A stretch of DNA of 52,009 nucleotides from Clostridia bacterium. Lineage in GTDB: Bacteria > Bacillota > Clostridia > UMGS1810. The DNA lies in NCBI GenBank assembly GCA_017436905.1, contig JAFSCF010000001.1:1-52009 (forward strand), given 5' to 3'. The notes below the pieces were generated by a model. It was not told where the DNA came from. It did no database searches and saw nothing but the letters and a program-made list of their open reading frames with translations. Position 1 is the first letter of the stretch; every line of letters starts with the position of its first letter. The translations under genes were made by a program, and so were the position numbers. Shown here in pieces: positions 33,718-42,182 of this stretch.

Positions 33718-35097
33718 ATGAAACAAACCAGTAAATTTATTTGCAGAAGTTGCGGATATGAGTCGGCAAAGTGGCTTGGAAAGTGTCCGTCATGTTCTAA
33801 CTGGAATACTTTTGACGAGGTTGCTGTTGCTGCTCCGCATAAAAACACATATGCAAAGAGCGCATCTACGACTTTAACGCCAGATGCTGCAAGTCCAAAA
33901 AAATTAAACGAAATCGGTTACGAAAATGAAAGCCGTATAAAAACCGGCGACTCAGAACTCGACCGCGTGCTTGGCGGTGGAATAGTTACAGGTTCTATGG
34001 TGTTAGTCGGTGGTGACCCCGGTATAGGAAAATCCACCCTTTTACTGCAGATTTGCAACTATCTTGGCAATAACAACAAAGTGCTCTACATATCAGGCGA
34101 AGAATCTGCAAGCCAGATTAAAATACGTGCTGACAGGCTTAAAACAAAAACCGATAATCTTATGATACTCAGCGAAACTAATCTCGACAACATATTATAC
34201 CATGCAACAGATATCAAACCCGATGTTGTTATTATCGATTCAATTCAGACGGTATTCAAACCTGATGTCCCCTCTGCCCCCGGTAGTGTCGGTCAGGTGC
34301 GTGAAGCCACTCATTTTCTTATGAGACTGGCTAAAGAAAACAACATTGCAGTATTTATTGTAGGACACGTTACCAAAGATGGAAACATTGCAGGCCCTAA
34401 GATACTGGAACATATGGTTGATTGCGTACTGTATTTTGAAGGCGACAGATACCAGTCATACAGAATTTTGAGAACTGTAAAAAACAGGTTTGGCTCAACA
34501 AACGAAATCGGCGTTTTTGAAATGAAAGATGATGGTCTGGCAATGGTAGAAAATCCGTCAGAAATGCTTATATCGGGACGTCCGAGAAACATATCCGGCA
34601 CAACAGTTGTATGCACACTTGAAGGAACACGTCCTGTTCTTGCAGAAGTGCAGGCGCTATCTTCGCCAACCGGATTTAATATGGCACGCAGAACATCTAC
34701 GGGTATAGACTACAACCGTGCAGTAATGCTTATAGCGGTGCTTGAAAAGAAACTTGGGTATACAATGCAAAATCAGGACGTTTACATAAATGTTGTGGGC
34801 GGAATAAGAATTAGCGAAACGGCAACAGATTTGGCAGTAATACTCGCCATAGCATCAAATTACAAAAACTTTGTGATAAATCACGATACAATCGTATTTG
34901 GTGAGGTAGGCTTAACAGGAGAAGTACGAGCCGTAAGTTATATAGATAAGCGTATTAATGAAGCAAAAAAATTAGGATTTAAAAAGTGTATTGTGCCGGC
35001 AGCAAATATGAAGTCTGTAAAAGACATTAAAGGCATAGAAATCATAAGTATAAACACCGTAAAAGACGCAATAGAAAAAATAAGCGGAGTTGAGTAA
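33718..35097 (+). CDS. radA: DNA repair protein RadA
   Basis: RecA-like branch-migration helicase of homologous recombination. 459 aa. N-terminal C4 zinc finger (CRSC...CPSC, 10-28), Walker A GGDPGIGKST near 94, the KNRFG motif (VKNRFGSTNEIG) near 253, and a C-terminal Lon-protease-like domain. ATG 33718 is chosen because GAGGTG lies 7 bases upstream. Monocistronic; its terminator begins before the stop codon. Confidence 0.97.
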   Translation: MKQTSKFICRSCGYESAKWLGKCPSCSNWNTFDEVAVAAPHKNTYAKSASTTLTPDAASPKKLNEIGYENESRIKTGDSELDRVLGGGIVTGSMVLVGGDPGIGKSTLLLQICNYLGNNNKVLYISGEESASQIKIRADRLKTKTDNLMILSETNLDNILYHATDIKPDVVIIDSIQTVFKPDVPSAPGSVGQVREATHFLMRLAKENNIAVFIVGHVTKDGNIAGPKILEHMVDCVLYFEGDRYQSYRILRTVKNRFGSTNEIGVFEMKDDGLAMVENPSEMLISGRPRNISGTTVVCTLEGTRPVLAEVQALSSPTGFNMARRTSTGIDYNRAVMLIAVLEKKLGYTMQNQDVYINVVGGIRISETATDLAVILAIASNYKNFVINHDTIVFGEVGLTGEVRAVSYIDKRINEAKKLGFKKCIVPAANMKSVKDIKGIEIISINTVKDAIEKISGVE

Positions 35098-35106
35098 ACT
35101 CCGCTT
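35082..35106. terminator. Terminator overlapping the radA stop codon
   Basis: The stem AAGCGGAGTT/AACTCCGCTT encloses GAGTA, so the radA TAA lies in the loop and 3' arm. It is followed by TTTACTTTT on plus, and on minus by ATTTTTTC, so it may also end the convergent cps-vanZ transcript. Confidence 0.8.
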
Positions 35107-35112
35107 TTACTT

Positions 35113-35595
35113 TTATTCGTTGCATTTTGCCCGTCTGCCGAAAAGCAGATATATAATGCCAAGTGCAGACACAGAGCCGGAAAAGTCTATCAGTACATCT
35201 TTTATCCGCCCTGCCCTACCAGGTACAAATATTTGATGTATTTCGTCACTAACTGCATAAGCAAGGCACACCAATGCCGCAATAAGCACTACTTTACTGC
35301 GTTTTATTCCATATGCCGCCATAAGATTATAAACAAGAACTGCCAATATAGCAAAAATCATAAAATGGGCAGTTTTTCGCACATAATGATTTGCTATGCC
35401 TATCGCAACAATAATATTATCTGTTCCAACCCAAGAAAACACAGGAATATCTTTTAAACCATTAATAAACTCAAAAATCTTTTGTGCAATTCCCATACTC
35501 AATTCATCAGATTCAACAGCAGGCTGCGCCGAAAAAGAAAATATCACAGCCATCCAGAATATAACGGCAAACCACAAGATAATCTTTTTAGCCAT
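35113..35595 (-). CDS. VanZ-family membrane protein
   Basis: A 160-aa integral membrane protein with four or more hydrophobic segments and VanZ features: an N-terminal helix ending FSFSAQPAVESDELS, RKTAHFMIFAILAVLVY near 76, and SDEIHQIFVPGRAGRIKDVLIDFSG (117-141; key residues D, E, H, R, D). VanZ proteins occur with surface polysaccharide and glycopeptide-tolerance genes; biochemical role not established. Last gene of the cps-SLH operon. Confidence 0.88.
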   Translation of the reverse strand: MAKKIILWFAVIFWMAVIFSFSAQPAVESDELSMGIAQKIFEFINGLKDIPVFSWVGTDNIIVAIGIANHYVRKTAHFMIFAILAVLVYNLMAAYGIKRSKVVLIAALVCLAYAVSDEIHQIFVPGRAGRIKDVLIDFSGSVSALGIIYLLFGRRAKCNE

Positions 35596-35611
35596 TTGCA
35601 CACCTCACAGG

Positions 35612-37039
35612 TTATTTGGCATTTGCGATCGCATAAATAAGTTCGTTTATAATTTTAGCACTTTCTGCACGTGTAATACTTGATGTCGGATTAAAATCAC
35701 CTTTATCGTCGCCATTTATAATACCGATTGAAGAAAGATTATATACACTTTCCAAAGCATAAGGTGCAATCAAATCAGAATCTGCAAAAGTTTTATCAGT
35801 AATTTTAACTGTATTTACATTTTTAAGAATATTATTGCATATAACCGCTGCATCCTGACGGGAAATGTTTTTACCAACGCCAAATGTATCTGTTGACTGA
35901 CCATTTACAATCTTATAATTATATGCAGATTTTATATATTTTGCATACCAAGTATTACTATCAACATCTGCAAAAGGAATTTCAATCTCTGCTTCCGGAA
36001 GATTAATCGCCGCGCATATCATTTTCACAAATTCTTCACGCGTCACGTAATCATACGGACAGAAAAGACCTCCTCCTTTACCCGACACAACACCCATATA
36101 TGCAAGTTCAGTTACACACGCCTTATACCAGCCACCGCAATCAGAAAAATATGCAACAGAAACATCTTTATCAACCATTTGGGTTTTATAAAGCATCTTA
36201 CCATTATCAAAATACGTATAAATAGCAGGATACGAAACTTTATCCACCTTGTTCAATGTAACATTTTTGAAACCATCAGTATCTTTAGCAGGAATATAGC
36301 ATATTCCAAGTTCTTCAAGGAGAACAGAAATTTTTTTGCGGAAATCGGTTGAATATTCGCTGTTTAAGTGATTTGCAAAATCAACAACATATTCCCTAAT
36401 GGTTTTTTTCTCCGATTTATCTTTGCAGAGCAAATCCCATTTCCCGGAAACGACATCCGAAATATAATAAGGTAAAAACTTATATTCTGAGTTCATGCTC
36501 ATAAGCGGCATCTTATCATTTGTATTTTTAATAAAACGTAGTAATCTGGCAATCATACCATTAGTTATTCCATCAGATGTAATAATTCTTTCAAGTGACG
36601 GCACTTTTGAATATATAATATTTAAAAATTCTGTCATATAAGCATTGGCTTCATCAGAAAACGAGAGGAATTCTTCCCCGTTCATAAAACCACCAAAAAA
36701 CGTACTACGTACATTTTCGGGAACAATTTTCAAACTGTTAAGTGCAAAAATTATATCTTCCTTTGAAGTGTATTTCAAAATATCTGCAATATATTCATCA
36801 ATCATAGTATCAGACGCAGACGAATGATTTTTAATCATAGACACAAGTATATCAACACCACTGTCAACAGCAATAAACGGATAAACTATAGTCATAAGAT
36901 TTTCTCTGTCCTCAGAAGAAAATTTTGAAATTTTATCCACAACTGTATCCAAAGGCTTATCTAAAGCATTGGCATTTGCAGAAAAACCCGCAAATGCCAA
37001 AATCAGAGATATAATTAAACATAAAAATTTTTTATTCAT
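35612..37039 (-). CDS. Secreted protein with three C-terminal SLH domains
   Basis: A 475-aa exported protein. Residues 1-26 are a signal peptide ending ANANA. Residues about 30-290 are a helical, Ser/Asp-rich region I do not recognise. Three S-layer homology repeats follow (about 300-350, 358-410, 415-470), with the usual FADVD...WYAKYI, and T/S-R-Q/E-E motifs. SLH repeats bind pyruvylated secondary wall polymer. Position directly after cpsB suggests a surface protein anchored to, or helping export, the polymer made by this system. GAGGTAAAT precedes the ATG. Confidence 0.88.
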   Translation of the reverse strand: MNKKFLCLIISLILAFAGFSANANALDKPLDTVVDKISKFSSEDRENLMTIVYPFIAVDSGVDILVSMIKNHSSASDTMIDEYIADILKYTSKEDIIFALNSLKIVPENVRSTFFGGFMNGEEFLSFSDEANAYMTEFLNIIYSKVPSLERIITSDGITNGMIARLLRFIKNTNDKMPLMSMNSEYKFLPYYISDVVSGKWDLLCKDKSEKKTIREYVVDFANHLNSEYSTDFRKKISVLLEELGICYIPAKDTDGFKNVTLNKVDKVSYPAIYTYFDNGKMLYKTQMVDKDVSVAYFSDCGGWYKACVTELAYMGVVSGKGGGLFCPYDYVTREEFVKMICAAINLPEAEIEIPFADVDSNTWYAKYIKSAYNYKIVNGQSTDTFGVGKNISRQDAAVICNNILKNVNTVKITDKTFADSDLIAPYALESVYNLSSIGIINGDDKGDFNPTSSITRAESAKIINELIYAIANAK

Positions 37040-37065
37040 ATTTACCTCACACCGCCTGCAATAAT

Positions 37066-37776
37066 TTATTCAGATTCCACACCAAGCATATTCTTTCCAA
37101 ATAAATTGATATCATCCAAAAAATCTTCACCATACTTCTTGACTACATAAGACATAGGACCTTTGTAAAAAGGCTTTCTGTTTTTCATATTATGACAATC
37201 AGTACCAAAAACCATTTTCGCATCAAACAGATTGAGCCACTTTAAAAGTTTTTTACCCTTACGAAGCATCAATGCAGGTGTATTGATCTGGAAAACCGGT
37301 TGCATCTCAATCAATTTCATAATTTTTTCATTACGACCTATTGTAGAAAAATATCTGTCAATATGAGCAATCATAATTTTCAATTTGTATTGTGCAGCCA
37401 AAGTGTACAAAACATGATAAAGAAATGGTTCCCAGTTTCGATTTGGCATTTCTGCCATCAAATAATCTGTGCCCTGTATACACAATCTGTCCAACCCGTG
37501 ATGCTGAAGTATATACTCACTTATAGCAATCTCTGCGCCAAGAATAATTTCGGGATATTCCTCACCGGTAGCATCCATTGCGGCTTTAAGTTTATCATAC
37601 GATTTCTGACGGTCAAACAAAAATCTTTTTACAGAGCAGCGACCTCTGTAATGAGGCGTAGCAACTACTTTAGTTACTCCCTGCGATTTGAGTTCTGCAA
37701 GCAATGCCAAAGACTCTTCAACATCGTTTGCACCATCGTCCATTTCCGGAAGTATATGACTGTGAAAATCAATCAT
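37066..37776 (-). CDS. cpsB: CpsB/CapC-type PHP tyrosine-protein phosphatase
   Basis: A 236-aa manganese-dependent phosphatase of the PHP fold that dephosphorylates the BY-kinase encoded just upstream. Motifs are DFHSHILPEMDDGA (3-16), TPHY near 41, AHIDRY near 137 and GTDCHNMKNRKP near 192-203, which supply the metal-ligand His and Asp. The AGGTGA site is inside the end of cpsD. Third gene of the cpsC-cpsD-cpsB-SLH-vanZ operon. Confidence 0.92.
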   Translation of the reverse strand: MIDFHSHILPEMDDGANDVEESLALLAELKSQGVTKVVATPHYRGRCSVKRFLFDRQKSYDKLKAAMDATGEEYPEIILGAEIAISEYILQHHGLDRLCIQGTDYLMAEMPNRNWEPFLYHVLYTLAAQYKLKIMIAHIDRYFSTIGRNEKIMKLIEMQPVFQINTPALMLRKGKKLLKWLNLFDAKMVFGTDCHNMKNRKPFYKGPMSYVVKKYGEDFLDDINLFGKNMLGVESE

Positions 37777-37782
37777 TTATAA

Positions 37783-38577
37783 TCACCTGCGTCTCAGTCG
37801 TTCTGTTTCGCCGTAACCATAACCGTATCTGTAGCCATATTTATAACGGTAACCATATTTATAACCGTATCTGTAGCCGTATTTATATTTGTAAAGTCCG
37901 GTTTCGTCAGAAACAGTTTTGTCATTAAGTAAAAATCCTAAAACTTTTGACTCAGCAAATTCAAGACTCTTCAGTGCACGCACAATACTTGGATGTGTTG
38001 TATATTTATTTCTTATAACAAGTATCGTTCCGTCAGAGTGTTTTGAAAGAATTGCCGCATCACTAACAATGTTTATAGGTGGAGTATCAAAAATAATATA
38101 GTCGTAATTTGCTGTAAGCCATTCCATAAGTTCGTCCATTTTATCACCGGTTAAAAGTTCTGCCGGGTTTGGAGGAATGGGTCCGGAAGGTATACAATCA
38201 AAGCCAAATTTACACGGTGTTATAATTTCAGAAAATTCATTAAATCCACTAAGGCCAGATGACATACCGACAGAATTATCTACTTTTAGTCTTTTATGGA
38301 TTGTGGGGTTTCTGAGGTCTGCATCGATAAGAAGGACTTTAGAGCCAACCTGCGATATTGAAATCGCCAGGTTTATACTTGTGGTAGACTTACCCTCTCC
38401 GGGGTTTGGAGAAGTAACAATAAATTTTCTGCAGCCTTTTAAAGTGTTGGTGGCAAACATTACATTTGTACGTACTGTTTTATACGCTTCTTTTACATCA
38501 AAAGATACATTGCCGTTATAAAAATCTTCAATGTACTTTTCCATATCTACATTTTGTTTTTTCTTTGAAAATGCCAT
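37783..38577 (-). CDS. cpsD: CpsD/CapB-type bacterial tyrosine kinase with long Tyr tail
   Basis: A 264-aa BY-kinase partner of the CpsC transmembrane adaptor. Walker A SPNPGEGKSTTSIN near 60, Walker A' VLLIDADLRNPTIHKRL near 89, and Walker B YDYIIFDTPP near 164. The C terminus has 14 tyrosines in strict alternation with K, G or R (about residues 229-256), then a basic GETERLRRR end. It is the autophosphorylation cluster, but longer and more regular than the usual three to five Tyr. The DNA here repeats with a 42-base unit (37819-37836 and 37861-37878 identical). ATG 38577 follows GTGAGG. Confidence 0.92.
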   Translation of the reverse strand: MAFSKKKQNVDMEKYIEDFYNGNVSFDVKEAYKTVRTNVMFATNTLKGCRKFIVTSPNPGEGKSTTSINLAISISQVGSKVLLIDADLRNPTIHKRLKVDNSVGMSSGLSGFNEFSEIITPCKFGFDCIPSGPIPPNPAELLTGDKMDELMEWLTANYDYIIFDTPPINIVSDAAILSKHSDGTILVIRNKYTTHPSIVRALKSLEFAESKVLGFLLNDKTVSDETGLYKYKYGYRYGYKYGYRYKYGYRYGYGYGETERLRRR

Positions 38578-38588
38578 AATCCTCACCG

Positions 38589-39281
38589 TTAATTCCCTTC
38601 GTTTTTAATAGTGGGTATTACGCCCAGAACAGGTATCTCATATCTGTCAGCCATATCTTCTTCACCACGTACAGATACATCCATAATATGGATAAGAATT
38701 ATAATAAGAACAGAGATAATTCCACCGATAACAGCACCGGAAACAGTATTAAGTGCAATGTTAGGTGATGTGGGCTCTGTAGGGATATCGCCGTTATCAA
38801 TAATTTCAACAGAACCCGCTTTTACAATTCTGATAATTTCTTCATCGGCGTTTTTAAGTATAGAATTAACTATTACAGCCGCATGATCAGGATTAGTAGA
38901 ATTAACATCAATTTGCAGAATTTCTGTTCCGTTAAGGGATTTCATAGAAAGCATACCCTTTATCTGACGTGATGTATATCCGAGATTTACATCATTAGCA
39001 ATAATTTTAGTAAAAGTATCACTGCGCAAAATTTCTATATATGTATTAACAAGTCTTTGTGAAGCATTAATTTCGCTAACATCAACTCTGTCGTCTTTTA
39101 CTTCTTCAACATTTCGCACATAAAGCGTACCTGTAGAAGTATAAACCGGCTCTACAAGATAAGAACTGTAGCAAAAAGAGATAATAGTAGTTACCGTTAC
39201 ACATGTAACTATTATCCACAGTCTACGCAAGACTAAATCAATAACTTCAGAAATATTAATTTCTCTTTCCAAAATATGCAC
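38589..39281 (-). CDS. cpsC: CpsC/CapA-type Wzz-domain chain-length/kinase adaptor
   Basis: A 230-aa polysaccharide copolymerase with two membrane helices (about 20-42 and 178-200) flanking a Wzz-type extracytoplasmic domain. It shows NASQRLVNTYIEILRS near 71, and the short cytoplasmic tail (VRGEEDMADRYEIPVLGVIP) that activates the kinase. First gene of the operon with its own promoter. In Firmicutes CpsC/CpsD/CpsB together control polymer length and attachment. Confidence 0.92.
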   Translation of the reverse strand: MHILEREINISEVIDLVLRRLWIIVTCVTVTTIISFCYSSYLVEPVYTSTGTLYVRNVEEVKDDRVDVSEINASQRLVNTYIEILRSDTFTKIIANDVNLGYTSRQIKGMLSMKSLNGTEILQIDVNSTNPDHAAVIVNSILKNADEEIIRIVKAGSVEIIDNGDIPTEPTSPNIALNTVSGAVIGGIISVLIIILIHIMDVSVRGEEDMADRYEIPVLGVIPTIKNEGN

Positions 39282-39342
39282 CTACTTCACATTAAATTAT
39301 AGTTATGAGCGCATAGCACCCTATCATATCAATACATATCTT

Positions 39343-39371
39343 ATTATAGCACACATTTTTCAAGATGTAAA
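39343..39371 (-). promoter_or_regulatory. Sigma-A promoter of the cps-SLH-vanZ operon
   Basis: TTTACA (39371-39366), 17 bases, TATAAT (39348-39343) on the minus strand, with a leader of about 55 bases before cpsC. Confidence 0.75.
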
Positions 39372-39490
39372 CACCAAAATTGCCATTTAAACAAAAAATT
39401 GATTGGTACACCGGCGTATATATGTGACACTTATACACAGGTTATGGAATATTATGATAAAAGTATAAACTCGTAAAGGAGAGTTTTTTT

Positions 39491-40135
39491 ATGCATATAC
39501 ATATAATTGAGGCAACAGAAATTTTAACCTTAGTAGCGGCAATATCTGTTGACGCACTTATTGCAGCATTGAGTTACGGAGCAGAAAACATCAGAATACC
39601 TTTTAAATCAACCTTAATAATACATATAATAAGCATCGGATGCATATGGATATCTGTTGTTTTTGGTCAATACGTAAGTCAGTATATTCCTTCAAACATC
39701 ACCAAAATCATAAGCGCTATTATACTTTTTGCATTGGGGCTGACAAAACTATTTGACGGAATAATTAAAAACGCATTACGAAAAACAGAAAATTATAAAA
39801 AAGACATACATTTTTCGCTTAAAAGCCTTAAATTTATTTTATCTGTATATGCAGACCCAAAAAGCGCCGATGCCGACCGTTCAAAAACTCTTTCACCGAA
39901 AGAAGCAGCAGTTTTAGCAGTAACTCTTTCAGCAGACAGTTTTCCTATAGGCATAGGACTTGGCATATGTTCTTATCCGGTTATATGCATTATTTTTCTT
40001 GCTGTTGCTGCAGATGAATTTGCACTTCGGCTCGGGCAGTTTTTAGGAATGAAAACTGCCGCCAATCCACACATCGATATATCGTGGATTGGCGGCGCAT
40101 TATTAATAGCAATGTCAATTTTTAAACTTATATAA
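39491..40135 (+). CDS. ytaF: Sporulation membrane protein YtaF (MntP-related)
   Basis: A 214-aa six-helix membrane protein. The two half repeats carry AISVDALIAALSYGAENI near 17 and TLSADSFPIGIGLG near 149, characteristic of the YtaF/MntP family. A hydrophilic loop (about 95-138) separates the halves. Known YtaF members are sporulation genes of unknown transport substrate. AAAGGAGAG precedes the ATG. It converges on tyrA with only 2 bases between the stops. A hairpin inside its 3' end probably terminates the opposing tyrA transcript. Confidence 0.88.
   Translation: MHIHIIEATEILTLVAAISVDALIAALSYGAENIRIPFKSTLIIHIISIGCIWISVVFGQYVSQYIPSNITKIISAIILFALGLTKLFDGIIKNALRKTENYKKDIHFSLKSLKFILSVYADPKSADADRSKTLSPKEAAVLAVTLSADSFPIGIGLGICSYPVICIIFLAVAADEFALRLGQFLGMKTAANPHIDISWIGGALLIAMSIFKLI
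40058..40096 (-). terminator. Terminator-like hairpin inside ytaF, antisense (for aroF-tyrA)
   Basis: A perfect 13-bp G/C-rich stem (40058-40070 with 40084-40096, 13-base loop) lies about 40 bases past the tyrA stop. On the minus strand it is followed by AGTTTTCATT. No T tract follows on plus. It sits in the coding sequence of ytaF. Confidence 0.5.
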
Positions 40136-40137
40136 TT

Positions 40138-40980
40138 TTAGTTTATATTATTTCCGTCAACCCGTTCCTTGCATTTTCTACCATCATCAAGAATAGATAC
40201 AAGGGTATCGGTATCACCTGATACGATAGCAGTTTTATATTCATTTAAAGAATTTATAAGGGTATCTAGTTCTTTAAGTACATTATCTGAATTTTCCATA
40301 AAAAGTTCCGCCCACATATCCGGATTAAGCCACGCAACCCTTGTTAAATCCTTATAACTTCCCGCAGAAAATCCGTTGTGTTCTTTTGCAACGGGGCTTT
40401 TAATAAATGCATTTGAGATAATATGAGGCATCTGCGATGTAAAGGCTATCATCTCATCATGCTTTTGAGCAGTAGTTACAGAAAACTTTCCAAATCCTAC
40501 AGGTTTAAGCAGTTCCTCTACCCTCTCCAGAAGTTCAGGATTATCAAAAACGGGCGGCACCAAAACCATAGGTGCGTCTTTAAACAGTTCTTCATCAGAA
40601 TTTTTAAATCCGGATTTATGAGTGCCTGCCATCGGGTGACCACCAACAAAAGTAAGTCCGTTTTCTTTGGCAATTTTAAAGCATTTATCACAAACTGTCC
40701 TTTTTGTTCCACAACAGTCTATTATAACTGTATCTGCATTCATAAGATGCGCATTGGTTTTAAAATATTCAATGGCATCATTAGGCAGAACAGCAATTAA
40801 AATAAGATCGCAAAGTGGTGTCGTTTCTTCATTCAACTGTTTGTCAACAGTACCGCAAAGTTGTGCAAAATTGAGGATTGTTTTGTCTTTATCGCAGGCA
40901 TAAACCGTATGTCCTGCTTTTTTATATGCCTTAGCAAATGAACCGCCTATAAGTCCGAGTCCTACTATACCTACGTTCAT
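40138..40980 (-). CDS. tyrA: Prephenate dehydrogenase
   Basis: NAD(P)-dependent decarboxylating dehydrogenase giving 4-hydroxyphenylpyruvate for tyrosine. 280 aa, Rossmann motif GLGLIGGSFA (7-16), GGHPMAGTHKSG near 115, and the C-terminal helical domain with KDLTRVAW near 212. No ACT regulatory domain, so feedback control would have to come from elsewhere, consistent with the Tyr-codon attenuator upstream. The start overlaps the aroF stop (TAATG). Confidence 0.95.
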   Translation of the reverse strand: MNVGIVGLGLIGGSFAKAYKKAGHTVYACDKDKTILNFAQLCGTVDKQLNEETTPLCDLILIAVLPNDAIEYFKTNAHLMNADTVIIDCCGTKRTVCDKCFKIAKENGLTFVGGHPMAGTHKSGFKNSDEELFKDAPMVLVPPVFDNPELLERVEELLKPVGFGKFSVTTAQKHDEMIAFTSQMPHIISNAFIKSPVAKEHNGFSAGSYKDLTRVAWLNPDMWAELFMENSDNVLKELDTLINSLNEYKTAIVSGDTDTLVSILDDGRKCKERVDGNNIN

Positions 40981-41981
40981 TACTTAATCACCTCACGGAT
41001 TTCGTTGACCTTTTTTGCCACCTCTGCAAATGCTTCAGGCGTTATAGACTGAGCACCGTCGCACAAAGCATGCATAGGATCGTTGTGTACTTCTATCATA
41101 AGACCGTCTGCACCGCACGCAGCCGCCGCCATTGCCATGGGTTTAACATATTTTGCAACGCCGGTTGCATGGCTGGGGTCTATAATAACCGGCAAATGTG
41201 TAAGTTCACGAAGTACGGGAACAGCTGATAAATCCAGAGTATTACGTGTGTATGTTTCAAAAGTTCTTACGCCACGTTCGCATAAAACGATATTTGTGTT
41301 GCCCTCACTCATTATGTACTCGGCACTCATCAAAAACTCTTTAATAGTGTTTGCAAGACCTCTTTTTAACAGGATTGGCTTTTTGGTTTTGCCAAGTTCT
41401 TTTAAGAGTTCAAAGTTCTGCATATTTCTTGCGCCCACCTGAATCATATCAACCTCTTCAAAAAGTGGAAGATGATTTGCATTCATAATTTCTGTTACAA
41501 TGGGAAGCCCCGTTTCTTTTTTTGCTTCAAGCAAAAGTTCTATACCCTCTGCACGCATCCCCTGAAAATCATAAGGCGACGTACGTGGTTTAAAAGCACC
41601 GCCTCTAAGCAGCGACGCCCCTGACGCCTTAACGCTTTTGGCAATTTCAATAATCTGTTCTCTGCTTTCTACCGAGCAAGGACCTGCCATAGTGCAGAAG
41701 TTTCCACCGCCGATTTTTACGCCGCTTACATCTATCACGCTGTCATCGGGATGAAATTTTCTATTGCACTGTTTAAAAGGTTCGCTGACACGTTTAACAG
41801 AACTTACAGTTTCGAGGCTGGCAATAAGGTCCATATCAATATTTGCGGTATCTCCTACAAGACCAAGAACAGTATAGTCCTTACCTTCTGAAATGTGAAC
41901 TTCTACATTCTGGCTTTCAAGCCATTTAATAAGCGAGTTTTTCTGTGACGGGGTTGTTCCGGGTTTAAGTACAGCAATCAT
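40980..41981 (-). CDS. aroF: DAHP synthase (AroF, type I-beta)
   Basis: 3-deoxy-7-phosphoheptulonate synthase, the first step of the aromatic pathway (PEP + erythrose-4-P). 333 aa: an N-terminal ferredoxin-like regulatory domain (1-70), which in this subgroup gives allosteric control, then the TIM barrel with MAGPCSVESREQI near 98, GARNMQNFELLKELG near 190, KRGLANTIKEF near 213 and VIIDPSHATG near 272. First structural gene after the Tyr attenuator, co-transcribed with tyrA. Confidence 0.95.
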   Translation of the reverse strand: MIAVLKPGTTPSQKNSLIKWLESQNVEVHISEGKDYTVLGLVGDTANIDMDLIASLETVSSVKRVSEPFKQCNRKFHPDDSVIDVSGVKIGGGNFCTMAGPCSVESREQIIEIAKSVKASGASLLRGGAFKPRTSPYDFQGMRAEGIELLLEAKKETGLPIVTEIMNANHLPLFEEVDMIQVGARNMQNFELLKELGKTKKPILLKRGLANTIKEFLMSAEYIMSEGNTNIVLCERGVRTFETYTRNTLDLSAVPVLRELTHLPVIIDPSHATGVAKYVKPMAMAAAACGADGLMIEVHNDPMHALCDGAQSITPEAFAEVAKKVNEIREVIK

Positions 41982-41999
41982 TTTTCATATCTCCTTTGA

Positions 42000-42035
42000 A
42001 AATAAAAATACCACACAGCGAACTGTGCGGTATAC
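42000..42035 (-). terminator. Attenuator terminator in the aroF-tyrA leader
   Basis: An 11-bp stem, ATACCGCACAG (42033-42023) with CTGTGTGGTAT (42018-42008), TTCG loop, then TTTTATTTTC on the minus strand. It lies 27 bases before the aroF start, so it must be bypassed for expression. Its 5' arm can alternatively pair with an upstream leader segment at 42081-42070. Confidence 0.9.
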
Positions 42036-42060
42036 TTAAAAGTCAATTATTACAATCCCT

Positions 42061-42139
42061 TCTGCTTTTTATACAACACAAATCGCTATTACCTTTCATT
42101 GTGGTAATAGTAATAATAGTTGTATGCAAAATTAGCAGA
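42061..42139 (-). promoter_or_regulatory. Mutually exclusive leader pairings (anti-antiterminator and antiterminator)
   Basis: Pairing 1:2 is nested: TCTGC (42139-42135) with GCAGA (42065-42061), ATACAAC (42125-42119) with GTTGTAT (42077-42071), and CTATTACC (42110-42103) with GGTAATAG (42093-42086). The first two 5' arms span leader codons including the Tyr run. Pairing 2:3 is TTGTGTTGTATA (42081-42070) with TATACCGCACAG (42034-42023), 11 of 12 positions paired including two G-U, and excludes the terminator. Ribosome stalling at Tyr codons would block 1:2 and favour 2:3, allowing transcription of aroF-tyrA. Confidence 0.82.
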
Positions 42140-42151
42140 AAACTGTTTCAT
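42089..42151 (-). CDS. Tyrosine-rich leader peptide of the aroF-tyrA attenuator
   Basis: A 20-codon frame preceded by AAAGGAAG reads MKQFSANFAYNYYYYYHNER. Six Tyr codons (TAC, then TAT TAT TAC TAT TAC) lie within seven codons, plus two Phe. It begins about 30 bases after the -10 box of a sigma-A promoter and ends before the alternative hairpins. Composition and position are those of an amino-acid biosynthetic leader peptide sensing charged tRNA-Tyr. No T-box sequence is present, so control would be by ribosome stalling rather than direct tRNA binding. Confidence 0.88.
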   Translation of the reverse strand: MKQFSANFAYNYYYYYHNER

Positions 42152-42182
42152 CAAATTAACTTCCTTTCATCATTTGATAGAG

